Shown here: positions 9,140-18,106 of the stretch, piece by piece
Numbering within the stretch: position 1 is the stretch's first letter
Layout of the letters: every line of letters begins with the position of its first letter
Assembly (NCBI RefSeq): GCF_030036535.1
Contig: NZ_CP080388.1
Location: forward strand, 2,134,140 to 2,198,139
Origin: Agrobacterium cucumeris
GTDB taxonomy: Bacteria; Pseudomonadota; Alphaproteobacteria; Rhizobiales; Rhizobiaceae
DNA: 64,000 bases
Direction of reading: 5' to 3'
The notes under the pieces: model-generated
What the model saw: the letters and a program-made list of their open reading frames with translations, nothing else
Database searches by the model: none
Told to the model about the DNA's origin: nothing
Made by a program: the position numbers and the translations under genes

Positions 9140-9805
9140 TTACGAATGGCGGGTGCGCGGAAAGACGTTGCCGCGCCTGACGAAGTGTTCGATCACCCGG
9201 ATGATGACCATCAGGACGAGGGACATCGCGAAATAGCAGAGCAGCGTGATCGAATAGATGCTGGTGCTATCCAGCGTCAGGTTGCGGATCGACTGCGCCG
9301 CGAATGTCAGGTCGGCAATCGAGATCAGCGACACGAGTGAAGAAAGCTTCAGCGTCTCTATCGCCAGATTGCCGAATGCCGGCATCATCTCGACGATTGC
9401 CTGCGGCAGCGAGATGCGAAACAGCGTCTGCATCCGCGTAAAATTCAGCGCGCGGGCTGCTTCCAGCTGCTGCACGGAAACGGAGGACAACGCACCGCGC
9501 ACGATCTCCGCGCCATAACCGCCGGCATGGGCGGCAAGCACCAGAATACCCGTGGTGATCGGATCAAAGCTCAGCCCGACCAGCGGCAGCGCGTAATAGA
9601 ACCAGAAGAGCTGAACCAGCAACGAGGTGCCGCGAAACACCTCCGTATAACAAAGCGCGACCCTGGACAGGATCGGTCCGCCCTCGACACGCAGAATCCC
9701 GAAAAAGAAGGCAAGCAGCGTGCCGACCACAAGCGCTGCGAGCGTGATCGTCATGGTGACGACGGCACCTTGCCACATCATCGGCAGGTAGGCGGTCATG
9801 TCCAT
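9140..9805 (-). CDS. ehuC: Ectoine/hydroxyectoine ABC transporter permease EhuC
   Basis: 221 residues from the ATG at 9805, chosen over an in-frame TTG at 9820 because GGGAA precedes the ATG and the TTG has an RBS too close. It is a HisQ/HisM-family permease with the EAA loop (RGALSSVSVQQLEAARALN). The gap to the binding-protein gene is 60 bases and to ehuD 12, so this is one operon. It is homologous to EhuD throughout, as usual for paired permeases. Confidence 0.85.
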   Translation of the reverse strand: MDMTAYLPMMWQGAVVTMTITLAALVVGTLLAFFFGILRVEGGPILSRVALCYTEVFRGTSLLVQLFWFYYALPLVGLSFDPITTGILVLAAHAGGYGAEIVRGALSSVSVQQLEAARALNFTRMQTLFRISLPQAIVEMMPAFGNLAIETLKLSSLVSLISIADLTFAAQSIRNLTLDSTSIYSITLLCYFAMSLVLMVIIRVIEHFVRRGNVFPRTRHS

Positions 9806-9865
9806 CTGGCGTTTTCCCAAGTTCCTGACGAGCGGCGCCCGGCGAAGACCGGGCGCCGATGAGCT

Positions 9866-10717
9866 TTATTTTCCGGCGCAGAGATCGGCGACCTTCTTTT
9901 CGGCCGCTGCCGCGATACTCTGTTCGGACAGACCGTATTTGGACAGGATTTTCTTGTAGTCATCCGTCTTGCGAAACTCGACCAGAGCGGCGTCAAATGC
10001 GTCGCGCAACTCCTTGTCTTCTGGGCGGAAGGCGAAGCCGCCATAGTTGCGGACTGGGTTACCCTTTACCACCGGATCCTCAAATGGCGTGACCTGCTCG
10101 ACATTGGCCTGGTTCTTGGCCAGTTCGGAGACGGTGAGCTCCGTGGCCGCATAGGCGTCCGCGCGGCTCTGCACGGTGGGGATCGCGTCGGCATTGGCCG
10201 GAATGAAGACGATCTGCTCCTCCTTGACGCCGACTGCCCGCAGGAAGTCGACATTGTTGGCGCCTGAGACGACGGCCACCTTCAAGGACGGATCCTTGGC
10301 GATATCGGCATAGGTCGTCAGCTTCTTCGGATTGCCCTTCTTCACCAGCAGGCCTTCGCCGTAGGAAGAGTTCGGCTCGGTGAAGGAGACCTGCTTGCAG
10401 CGCTCGGGCGAGATGTTCTGTTCTGCCGCGGCGAAATCGAAACGGCGGGCCTTGAGGCCGGGGATCAGTGTGCCGAATGGCGTCACCGTCCAGTTGACCT
10501 CTACGATACCCATCGATTTCAGCACCGCATTTGCCACATCAGGGCCGATCCCGGCAGATGTGCCGTCGGGCTGCATGTAGGAATAGGGCACTTCGTTTGC
10601 CGTGGCGGCACGAATATATCCTTGGCTTTTGACCTCCTCGAGGGTCAAGGCGCTGGCCGACGTCATGCCGATGGCAAGGGCAAGGGCGGAAAGTCCGGCG
10701 ATTTTGGTGATGTGCAT
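9866..10717 (-). CDS. ehuB: Ectoine/hydroxyectoine-binding protein EhuB
   Basis: 283 residues with an N-terminal signal peptide (hydrophobic core ALALAIGMTSASA) and a family-3 solute-binding fold. The features IRAATANEVPYSY, PGLKARRFD and ISPERCKQVSFTEP match the EhuB pattern I recall from Sinorhizobium. It captures ectoine or hydroxyectoine in the periplasm for EhuCD/EhuA. It lies 61 bases downstream of doeB. The DNA between (10718-10778) has no clear promoter, so transcription may run through from the catabolic genes. Confidence 0.85.
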   Translation of the reverse strand: MHITKIAGLSALALAIGMTSASALTLEEVKSQGYIRAATANEVPYSYMQPDGTSAGIGPDVANAVLKSMGIVEVNWTVTPFGTLIPGLKARRFDFAAAEQNISPERCKQVSFTEPNSSYGEGLLVKKGNPKKLTTYADIAKDPSLKVAVVSGANNVDFLRAVGVKEEQIVFIPANADAIPTVQSRADAYAATELTVSELAKNQANVEQVTPFEDPVVKGNPVRNYGGFAFRPEDKELRDAFDAALVEFRKTDDYKKILSKYGLSEQSIAAAAEKKVADLCAGK

Positions 10718-10778
10718 GGTATTACTCCTCTGGTTGGGTTGCGTGGTCCGTTTTCGGATCTCACGGGGGTTCGTTTGA

Positions 10779-11795
10779 CTATGTGTTCTCCGTTACCGTG
10801 GCGATGACGGAAAGGCAGTCGCCGGCCTTGATCAGGCCGGGAACGTGGCGTGCCGCAAGCACGCCATGCATGGATGCGCGATAATCGACTGGCGCGAGGC
10901 CGGTTTTTCCAACCGGATAGACCCGGGCGATGATTTCACCTGCCGTGACCGCGTCTCCCAGATCGCGGACAAAGGCGACGAGCCCGTCATCTTCGGCAAA
11001 GGTGAAGCAATCGCTGGAGGGCATGTCCAGCCAGCGGCTTGGTTGAACATCCAGCGAACCAGCCAGTATGCCGGCGTGGCGCAGCAGGTTGAGGCTGCCT
11101 TTTCGGGCGATGTCGATCGATCTCGCGCTCGCCGTGCCGGCCCCGCCAAGTTCGGTCGTGACGAAAACCTTGCCGAGTTCCTCGACCGTCGTATCGAGCA
11201 TGCCGACGGCGTCGATTTCCAGCATCTTCATCGAATAGGGCGCTGCAAAGGCAGCCACCGCCTCAAAACAACGGGTCTCCTGCGTCTTGTCGGACAGTTC
11301 GTGAGCGGCGGCATAGGGCAGGAAGTCAAGTGTCCTGCCGCCGGAATGGAAATCGAGAACGATATCCGCAAGCGGTATCAGATGTCGGGTCACGTAATCG
11401 GCGATCTTCTCCGTCACCGTTCCATCAGGCCGGCCGGGAAAGCTGCGGTTCAGGTTTCCCCGGTCGATGGGCGACGTCCGTGTGCCGGCGCGAAAGGCCG
11501 GATAGTTGAGCGCCGGCACGATGATGATGCGCCCGCTCACCTCACCTGGATCAAGCGTATGGGCAAGCTCGAAAAGTGCCGCCGGACCCTCATATTCGTC
11601 GCCGTGATTGGCGCCGGTCAGAAGTGCTGTCGGCCCTTCGCCATTGGCGATGATGCAGATCGGTATCATCACCGAACCCCAGGCGCTGTCATCGCGGCTA
11701 TAGGGGAGCCGCAAATGACCGTGCTGTACGCCTTTCGCGTCGAAATCGACGGAGGGCGTGATCGGCGAGGGGCGAGGAGCGGTGCTCAACATCAT
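10779..11795 (-). CDS. doeB: N-acetyl-L-2,4-diaminobutyrate deacetylase DoeB
   Basis: 338 residues of the succinylglutamate desuccinylase/aspartoacylase family. The zinc ligands are visible as H64 and E67 (GANHGDEYEG) and H150 (DFHSGG), with the substrate residues N116-R117 (NLNRSFPG). It removes acetate from the N-acetyl-diaminobutyrate produced by DoeA, giving L-2,4-diaminobutyrate. One base separates it from doeA, consistent with the hydrolase-deacetylase complex known for this pathway. In Sinorhizobium the same gene is called eutE. Confidence 0.9.
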   Translation of the reverse strand: MMLSTAPRPSPITPSVDFDAKGVQHGHLRLPYSRDDSAWGSVMIPICIIANGEGPTALLTGANHGDEYEGPAALFELAHTLDPGEVSGRIIIVPALNYPAFRAGTRTSPIDRGNLNRSFPGRPDGTVTEKIADYVTRHLIPLADIVLDFHSGGRTLDFLPYAAAHELSDKTQETRCFEAVAAFAAPYSMKMLEIDAVGMLDTTVEELGKVFVTTELGGAGTASARSIDIARKGSLNLLRHAGILAGSLDVQPSRWLDMPSSDCFTFAEDDGLVAFVRDLGDAVTAGEIIARVYPVGKTGLAPVDYRASMHGVLAARHVPGLIKAGDCLSVIATVTENT

Positions 11796-11796
11796 C

Positions 11797-12975
11797 TCAG
11801 CCCTTCACGAAGAGTTGCCGCGGCACATTCGACAGGCACTCGACGCCCGTTTCGGTGATCGCGATGCTTTCGGTGATTTCGAGCCCCATGTCCTCAAGCC
11901 ACAGACCCGTCATGAAGTGGAACGTCATGCCGGGTTTCAGCTCGGTGCGATCACCGGGCCGCAGGCTCATGGTGCGCTCGCCCCAGTCAGGCGGATAGGA
12001 CAGGCCGATCGGATAACCGGTGCGGTTGTCCTTGATGATCCCGTATTTTTTCAGCACGGCAAAAAAGGCATTGGCGATGTCTTCGCAGGTGTTGCCCGGC
12101 TTCGCTGCCGAAAGTCCGGCTTCCATGCCTTCGAGCGTTGCTTTTTCCGCATCGAGAAACGCCTGTGTCGGCTTGCCGAGAAAAACGGTGCGCGATAGCG
12201 GGCAATGATAACGCCTGTAGGCGCCGGCGATCTCAAAGAATGTCCCTTCTCCAAGGCGCATGGGTTTGTCGTCCCATGTCAGATGCGGCGCCGATGCGTC
12301 GGCTCCGGACGGCAAAAGTGGAACAATGGCGGGATAGTCACCGCCGAATTCGGCGGTGCCGCGAATGCCGGCATCGTAAATCTCGGCGACGAGATCACAT
12401 TTGCGCATGCCGGGCTCCACCACGTCGACGATGCGCTTGTGCATCAACTCGACGATCTTGCCGGCTTTGCGCATATAATCGAGTTCGGTCGGGCTCTTGA
12501 CTGCGCGCTGCCAGTTCACGAGACCCGCCGCATCATTGAAGCGGGCGTTAGGCAGATGTTTCTGCAGCGACGCAAAGGCGGCGGCGGAAAAATAGTAGTT
12601 ATCCATCTCGACGCCGACGGTGAGGCCGGACCAGCCCCGGTCTTCGATGATCTGCGACAGCAGATCCATCGGGTGGCGTTCGGTCGATTGAACGTAATGA
12701 TCGGGATAGCCGATAATATTGTCATGGGCGAGGTAGGCCGTGCGCTTTGCGCCATTGGCGTCCTGTTTTCGGCCATACCAGATCGGCTCGCCATCCGGTG
12801 GCACCAGAACGCATTGATGCACATAAAAGGACCAGCCGTCATAACCGGTCAGCCAGTGCATGTTGGAGGGATCGGTGACCACAAGAAGGTCGATGCCGGC
12901 CTTTTCCATGGCTTTGCGGGTTTTGGACAGGCGCGCGGCATATTCCTCGCGCGTAAAGTTCAGCGTTATGCTCAC
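11797..12975 (-). CDS. doeA: Ectoine hydrolase DoeA
   Basis: 392 residues, creatinase/prolidase-like (M24) with an N-terminal creatinase domain (about 1-155) and a pita-bread domain. The stretches HWLTGYDGWSFYVHQ (59-73) and GLSYPPDWGERTMS are typical of the DoeA/EutD group. It opens the ectoine ring to N-acetyl-diaminobutyrate, whose isomers also act as inducers for EnuR. The start overlaps the end of eutC by four bases. The gene is complete. Confidence 0.9.
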   Translation of the reverse strand: MSITLNFTREEYAARLSKTRKAMEKAGIDLLVVTDPSNMHWLTGYDGWSFYVHQCVLVPPDGEPIWYGRKQDANGAKRTAYLAHDNIIGYPDHYVQSTERHPMDLLSQIIEDRGWSGLTVGVEMDNYYFSAAAFASLQKHLPNARFNDAAGLVNWQRAVKSPTELDYMRKAGKIVELMHKRIVDVVEPGMRKCDLVAEIYDAGIRGTAEFGGDYPAIVPLLPSGADASAPHLTWDDKPMRLGEGTFFEIAGAYRRYHCPLSRTVFLGKPTQAFLDAEKATLEGMEAGLSAAKPGNTCEDIANAFFAVLKKYGIIKDNRTGYPIGLSYPPDWGERTMSLRPGDRTELKPGMTFHFMTGLWLEDMGLEITESIAITETGVECLSNVPRQLFVKG

Positions 12976-13985
12976 GCTGCGTCTCCCATTTTTATGCTGT
13001 TTTCGATGATCTGGCCGCTATTGGCTTCCCGTGCGCGGATGAAGGCGAGATTGGCGATGGCGGTATCCTGCACGCCGGTGCCGGTCAGGTCGGCAAAGGT
13101 TATCTGGTCACGGCCCACTCTTCCCTGCGCCTTGCCGGCGATGATCGCCCCAAGCTCGGGAAATTGCTGATCCGGCATGACACGCCCTGCGGCGATGGCA
13201 TGGTGCAGCTCGCCGAGAATGCGGGTCTGGGTCAGACGGTCCGCGACATAGGTCGCCCGGGCAAAGACGCCGGGATCAATTTCATTCTTGTGTTCGGCGT
13301 CCGATCCCATCGCGGTCAGATGCTGGCCCGGTTCCAGCCAGTCGGCAAACAGGATCGGCTTTTCGGATGGCGTTGTGGTGATGATGATGTCCGCGCCTCG
13401 TATTGCGGCACGCGGGTCGGGCAAGGCGGTGATCTCGATACCGTGTTCGCGGGGGAAATCGCCGGCGAGTTCCTGCGCCCTGTCATGGTTTCGGGCCCAT
13501 ATCCGGGCCGATCTTATCGGGCGCACCAGCATCAGGGCTTCCAGCTGCAACCGTGCCTGCATGCCTGCGCCGAAAATCGTGGCGGTGGAGGCATCCTCGC
13601 GTGACAGGTGGCGCGCAGTGACAGCGCCGGCTGCGGCGGTGCGAACATCGGTGAGATAACCATTGTCGAGAAGCAGCGCCTCCACCAGTCCCGTTTTCGC
13701 ACTGAAGAGGATCATCAGGCCGTTGAGGCTCGGCAGGCCAAGCTTCGGATTATCGAAAAAGCCGGGGCTGACCTTGATGGCGAAACCTTCAAAGCCGGGC
13801 ACGTAAGCCGTCTTTACATCCACTTCGCCGCGGAACTCTGGAATATCGAGACGCAGGATCGGCGGCATGGCGACGGCTTCGGTGGCCAGTGCCGCAAAGG
13901 CCCGTTCGACGCAGTCGATGGAAGACAGGTCGAGCTTGATGATGGCGCGAAGGTCGTTTTCGGTCAGGATGGCGATGCGGCTCAT
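12972..13985 (-). CDS. eutC: Ornithine cyclodeaminase-like protein EutC
   Basis: 337 residues of the ornithine cyclodeaminase/mu-crystallin family. A Rossmann NAD(P) site (TIFGAGMQARLQLEAL, about 135-150) follows a conserved N-terminal half with FAIKVSPGFFDN. EutC occurs with EutA and EutB in ectoine loci, where the three are linked to converting hydroxyectoine to ectoine; the individual reaction is not settled. It overlaps both eutB and doeA by four bases. No eutA is visible in the window. Confidence 0.85.
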   Translation of the reverse strand: MSRIAILTENDLRAIIKLDLSSIDCVERAFAALATEAVAMPPILRLDIPEFRGEVDVKTAYVPGFEGFAIKVSPGFFDNPKLGLPSLNGLMILFSAKTGLVEALLLDNGYLTDVRTAAAGAVTARHLSREDASTATIFGAGMQARLQLEALMLVRPIRSARIWARNHDRAQELAGDFPREHGIEITALPDPRAAIRGADIIITTTPSEKPILFADWLEPGQHLTAMGSDAEHKNEIDPGVFARATYVADRLTQTRILGELHHAIAAGRVMPDQQFPELGAIIAGKAQGRVGRDQITFADLTGTGVQDTAIANLAFIRAREANSGQIIENSIKMGDAA

Positions 13986-15001
13986 GCGACAGCTCCCTCG
14001 ACGATCGTCTTGTGAATGGCCGGGTCGATATTGCCGCCGGATACGATAAGGGCGGTGGGGCCGCTGATTTTGATCTTGCCTGACAGGATCGCAGCAAAAC
14101 CAACGGCGCCGGCTCCTTCCACGATCAAACCTTCTTCGCGTGCCGCATGGCAGATCCCGGCAGCTATCTCGGCCTCGGAAACCAGCACGATCTCGTCAAG
14201 CAGCGCGCGGCAGAGTGCAAAAGTCACGCGGTTTTCCAGCCCGATGCCACCACCCAGCGAATCCGCCAGTGTTTCCTGCTCCCGCACGGAGACAGGCCTG
14301 CCTGCCGAGACCGATGCATGCATGGCCGCGCCGCGCTCCATGGAGATGCCGATGATACGGGCCTGCGGCCGCAAAGCCTTGATGGCCACGGCAATGCCGC
14401 CCGCCAGGCCGCCGCCGGAGAGGGGAATGAGGATGGTTTCCAGATCAGGCATGTCCTCGACAATTTCGATGCCGATCGTGCCCTGACCGGCCACGACATT
14501 CACATCATCAAAGGGCGGGATCGACGTCAGGCCGTGGCTGCCTGTCAGGCGTTCAACTTCCTCCTGCGCGTCGTCCTGCGATGTGCCGACGATGCGAATA
14601 TCGGCACCGAGGGCACGGATGGCTTCGACCTTGTTTGCCGGCACGAGCGACGACATGCAGACCGTGGTGGGAATGCCGAGTTTGCGCGCGGCATAGGCGA
14701 CAGCGCGGCCATGATTGCCCGTCGAGGCGGTGACAAGGCCCCGCCTGCGTGCCTCGTCGTCAAGCGACAGGATCGCATTCATCGCGCCGCGCAGCTTGAA
14801 GGCGCCGACGGGCTGAAGGGTTTCCAGTTTGAGATGGACCGGCGCGCCGTGACCTTGCGACAGGGCACCGGAGCGAACCAGCGGCGTCCGCTCCACGTGG
14901 CCGAGGATACGCGTGGCAGCCTGCTCGATATCTGTCAGCGAGACCGGCAGCAGGAATGTGTCAGCGGATATGGAAAGGTTTTCGCTCTTCATGATTGTCA
15001 T
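13982..15001 (-). CDS. eutB: Threonine dehydratase-like protein EutB
   Basis: 339 residues, fold-type II PLP enzyme. The Schiff-base lysine is K69 (VGAFKLRGAMNA), and a glycine-rich phosphate loop (SGGGLAGGIAV) lies near residue 195. EutB acts with EutC in hydroxyectoine use. It is the first gene of the eutBC-doeAB-ehuBCDA unit, and the DNA just upstream carries the candidate EnuR site. The start could be either ATG, at 15001 or 14992; neither has a convincing RBS. Confidence 0.85.
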   Translation of the reverse strand: MTIMKSENLSISADTFLLPVSLTDIEQAATRILGHVERTPLVRSGALSQGHGAPVHLKLETLQPVGAFKLRGAMNAILSLDDEARRRGLVTASTGNHGRAVAYAARKLGIPTTVCMSSLVPANKVEAIRALGADIRIVGTSQDDAQEEVERLTGSHGLTSIPPFDDVNVVAGQGTIGIEIVEDMPDLETILIPLSGGGLAGGIAVAIKALRPQARIIGISMERGAAMHASVSAGRPVSVREQETLADSLGGGIGLENRVTFALCRALLDEIVLVSEAEIAAGICHAAREEGLIVEGAGAVGFAAILSGKIKISGPTALIVSGGNIDPAIHKTIVEGAVA

Positions 15002-15007
15002 GTTGAG

Positions 15008-15027
15008 AGCGAAGTAAAATCATGTCA
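15008..15027 (-). promoter_or_regulatory. Candidate EnuR operator upstream of eutB
   Basis: Read on the minus strand this is TGACATGATTTTAC-TTCGCT, 6 bases before the eutB start. A nearly identical sequence, TGTCATGAAATTACCTTCGCT, lies before enuR itself (16538-16558). They differ by three substitutions and one indel. The surrounding gap (15002-15071) is very AT-rich, with CAAT-N6-ATTG (15026-15039). The shared position next to two start codons suits a repressor site for the MocR-type regulator. This is an inference from two copies only. Confidence 0.5.
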
Positions 15028-15071
15028 ATTATTATATTGTAATGATTCAATGATTTTCGGGCAAGGGCGTT

Positions 15072-16520
15072 TCAGCCGATGGAACCGATGTCATAAACCG
15101 GCGGCAATTGCTCGAAGGCCTGGCGCACCGTCGTCAGTGCCTTGGCGAGGCTTTGATGGTTGAGGCGTCCGCCGAGACATATGCGGATGCCGCCGCCGTG
15201 GCCTGGCCCGGCAACAAAGGGCTCCGATGGCGTGACCGCAACGTTCTGGTTGGTCAGGGAGCGGACCAGGCCGTCTTCCGTCCAGTGCGGCGGAACCCTG
15301 AGCCAGGCGCAGAAGGAGAGGGGATGGCTCGAGGCGATATGGTCGCCGAGGATTTCCATTGCAATGGTCTGGCGTGCGCGGGCTTCGGCGCGCTGGATGT
15401 CCAGCAGCCGGCGCGCAGTGCCGTTTTCAACCCAGCGTGTGGCGATTTCGGCGGTCAGATATGTACCGCTCCAGCTCGAAACCCGCAGGATGGAGGCGGC
15501 GCGGATGGAATAGGCCGGTGGTACGACGAGGTAACCGACGCGCAGCCCTGTCAGGACCGTCTTGGTAAAGCTGGTAACGAAGAAGCCCAGATCCGGCAGC
15601 ATCTCGGTGATGGACGGCAACCCGTCTTCGATCATCGGGCGATACACTTCATCCTCAATGACGAAGACGCCGTGTCGTTGCGCAATCGCGGCGATGTCGC
15701 GCCGGCGTTCCGCGCCCGCGACGTGGCCGGTGGGATTGTTGAGGGTGGGGATGAGAACGAGCGCCCGCACCCCGCCCGCCGCGCAGGCGGCCTCCAGCGC
15801 ATCGGGCAGAATGCCCTCGCCATCGGTGGGCAGTCCCTTGAGACTGAACCCCAGAATGTTCGAAAGGCCGATAATGCCGTGGTCGGTAAGATTTTCGCAC
15901 AGCACGACGTCGCTCGAACGGACGATGCAGCTGAGTGCGAGGAAAATGCCGTGTGCGGCGCCGTTGGTGACAAGGATACGCTCCGCACCGGCCGTGACGC
16001 CCATCATGCCGAGCCAGCTGCGTGCCGTCTCGCGATGACTGTCCAGTCCCGCGACCGGACGGCAGGGGCGCATGAAACCTGAATTGTCACTATCCGCCAG
16101 TTCGCGCAGGATCGCGCGCGAGGCAGTTTCGTGCTCCTCGAGATAAACGCCGCGGATAATGGAAAGATCAAGCACCTCGGTCGGGCTGTGATCCAGCATC
16201 ATGCGGCCCGCCCGGTCCGTTACCCGCGCCTTGACGAAGGTACCGCGGCCGATTTCGCCGCTCAGATAACCCAGCCGTTCAGCCTCCTTGTAGGAGAGGC
16301 TGACGGTCTGGACGGAAAGGCCAAGATCACGGGCCAGATCGCGATGGGTCGGCATGCGGTCCATCGGCTTCAAGACGCCGGCATCGATATCGGCGATGAT
16401 CCGTTCCGTCAGTGCCGAATGTTTGGTCTCGCCCTTCTGCTTGGTCAGGCTTGGTCGCCATGCCACCGGTTTTGTTGCGGGAACCGGATCGGGACTGAGC
16501 GGATTGGCTTGACGACGCAT
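15072..16520 (-). CDS. enuR: MocR-type (GntR/aminotransferase) regulator EnuR
   Basis: 482 residues. An N-terminal GntR winged helix (about 33-100, MPTHRDLARDLGLSVQTVS) is fused to a class-I aminotransferase domain. The PLP lysine is K320 (SFTKTVLTGLRVGY); D290 (FVIEDEVY) and the NNPTG loop (261-265) are also present. EnuR represses ectoine genes and is released by diaminobutyrate-type intermediates that react with PLP. It sits between doeDC and eutBC-doeAB on the same strand. A site shared with the eutB promoter lies 18 bases before its ATG, which suggests autoregulation. Confidence 0.9.
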   Translation of the reverse strand: MRRQANPLSPDPVPATKPVAWRPSLTKQKGETKHSALTERIIADIDAGVLKPMDRMPTHRDLARDLGLSVQTVSLSYKEAERLGYLSGEIGRGTFVKARVTDRAGRMMLDHSPTEVLDLSIIRGVYLEEHETASRAILRELADSDNSGFMRPCRPVAGLDSHRETARSWLGMMGVTAGAERILVTNGAAHGIFLALSCIVRSSDVVLCENLTDHGIIGLSNILGFSLKGLPTDGEGILPDALEAACAAGGVRALVLIPTLNNPTGHVAGAERRRDIAAIAQRHGVFVIEDEVYRPMIEDGLPSITEMLPDLGFFVTSFTKTVLTGLRVGYLVVPPAYSIRAASILRVSSWSGTYLTAEIATRWVENGTARRLLDIQRAEARARQTIAMEILGDHIASSHPLSFCAWLRVPPHWTEDGLVRSLTNQNVAVTPSEPFVAGPGHGGGIRICLGGRLNHQSLAKALTTVRQAFEQLPPVYDIGSIG

Positions 16521-16537
16521 GAAATTGTCTCGTTTTT

Positions 16538-16558
16538 AGCGAAGGTAATTTCATGACA
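16538..16558 (-). promoter_or_regulatory. Candidate EnuR operator upstream of enuR
   Basis: On the minus strand TGTCATGAAATTACCTTCGCT matches the eutB-proximal sequence at 15008-15027 except for three substitutions and one extra C. The copy lies 18 bases upstream of the enuR start, the expected place for autoregulation. Confidence 0.5.
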
Positions 16559-16601
16559 TTATGCACGGTTCTTCAAAAAGATGAAGCCTTATGAATTGCC
16601 G

Positions 16602-16636
16602 GTGACGATTGCACGGCGAATATGCGCAATCGTCAC
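16602..16636. repeat. Long perfect hairpin between doeD and enuR
   Basis: GTGACGATTGC (16602-16612) pairs perfectly with GCAATCGTCAC (16626-16636) around a 13-base loop. It lies 53 bases past the doeD stop and 82 bases before the enuR start. The 11-bp stem has no T-run on either strand. It is therefore more likely an mRNA-stabilising or processing element, or a protein-binding site, than a classic intrinsic terminator. It may set different doeDC and enuR transcript levels. Confidence 0.45.
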
Positions 16637-16688
16637 GCTGTTGCCGCTCAAACAGGCATTGATGGTGGAAGCGGGATGGCGCGGATCC

Positions 16689-18092
16689 TCAGATTTTTTC
16701 GCCCGCCTGTACCAGTTCATCCATGACGCTGCGAACAGCAGCTTCGGCGATGGCGATGATCTCGTCCACCTCTGCCTTTGTCGTGACGAGTGGCGGCGCA
16801 AAACCCAGAATATCGCCATGCGGCATGGCACGGGCGATGAGACCGCCGTTGCGCGCCGCCTTGGAAACGCGCGCGCCGACCGCAAGACCGGGGGCAAAGC
16901 GGGTTTTCCTGTCACGATCGGCGACAAATTCGATTGCGCCCATCAGGCCTACACCGCGCACTTCACCGACGATTGGCAGCTGGGCAAACTTCGCCTTGAG
17001 CTGTTCCTGGAAGTAGCTGCCGACGGCCCGTGCATTGCCCGGCAGGTCTTCCTTTTCCACGATGTCGAGCACGGCATTTGCCGCCGCCGCACCAATTGGA
17101 TGGCCCGAATAGGTATAGCCGTGCGAGAAGGCACCGACGCGATCAGCGCCTTCCTCCATCACCTTGTAAACCTTCTCGCCGACGATTGCGCCGGAGAGCG
17201 GGAAATAGGCGGAGGTCAGCCCCTTGGCGACGGTAATCAGATCCGGTTCGATGCCATAATGCTGCGAGCCGAACATGGAGCCGGTACGCCCGAAACCGGT
17301 GATCACTTCATCGGCGATCAGCAGGATGTCGTATTTCCTGAGGACAGTCTGTATCGCCGCCCAGTAACCCTCCGGCGGCGGTGTGATGCCGCCGGTACCG
17401 AGCACCGGTTCGGCAATGAAGGCGCCAATCGTATCGGGATTTTCCCGAAGGATAAGGGCCTCGAGCTCGTCGGCACGCCGTTTTGAAAATTCGAGTTCGG
17501 TTTCACCTGCTTCCGCGCCCCAATAATGATGGGGAGCGCCAGTGTGCAGGATGCCCGCACGCGGCAGGTCCATATGGTCATGATAGAAGCTCATGCCGGT
17601 CATGGAGCCGGAGACGACGCTGCAGCCGTGATATCCCCGCTCGCGCGAGATGATCTTCTTTTTTTCCGGCTTGCCGCGCAGGTTGCTGTAATACCAGACA
17701 AGCTTTGCCTGGGTTTCGTTGGCATCCGAACCGGACATGCCATAAAAGACCTTGCTCATCCTGCCTGGCGCCATTTTCACCAGCCGGTCAGAAAGGATTG
17801 CCAGTTCGTCGGTCGTGTGGGCGGCGTAGGAATGGTAATAGGCAAGGCGATAGGCCTGACGGGAAATAGCCTCGGCCACCTCGGTGCGGCCATATCCGAC
17901 ATTGACGCAATAAAGCCCGGCGAAACCATCGATCAATTGTTTGCCATGCGCGTCCTGAATGCGAATGCCCTTGCCGGTTTCAACGATCGTCGGTTCGCCG
18001 AGCTTGCCGCTGGCGAAATCCTTCAGCTGCGTAAAGGGGTGCAGAACCGCGTTGCGATCCATTTCGGCGATACGTTTGATATCGATGGTCAT
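16689..18092 (-). CDS. doeD: Diaminobutyrate aminotransferase DoeD
   Basis: 467 residues, class-III (omega) aminotransferase. The PLP lysine is K290 (ITVAKGLTSAY), preceded by the Asp of LLIADEVITGFGRTG (D261). DoeD converts L-2,4-diaminobutyrate to aspartate semialdehyde in ectoine degradation. It is 14 bases downstream of doeC, so the two form an operon. On sequence alone it could be an omega-amino acid:pyruvate transaminase; position in the cluster decides the name. Confidence 0.87.
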   Translation of the reverse strand: MTIDIKRIAEMDRNAVLHPFTQLKDFASGKLGEPTIVETGKGIRIQDAHGKQLIDGFAGLYCVNVGYGRTEVAEAISRQAYRLAYYHSYAAHTTDELAILSDRLVKMAPGRMSKVFYGMSGSDANETQAKLVWYYSNLRGKPEKKKIISRERGYHGCSVVSGSMTGMSFYHDHMDLPRAGILHTGAPHHYWGAEAGETELEFSKRRADELEALILRENPDTIGAFIAEPVLGTGGITPPPEGYWAAIQTVLRKYDILLIADEVITGFGRTGSMFGSQHYGIEPDLITVAKGLTSAYFPLSGAIVGEKVYKVMEEGADRVGAFSHGYTYSGHPIGAAAANAVLDIVEKEDLPGNARAVGSYFQEQLKAKFAQLPIVGEVRGVGLMGAIEFVADRDRKTRFAPGLAVGARVSKAARNGGLIARAMPHGDILGFAPPLVTTKAEVDEIIAIAEAAVRSVMDELVQAGEKI

Positions 18093-18106
18093 GACAGAAA
18101 TTCCTT

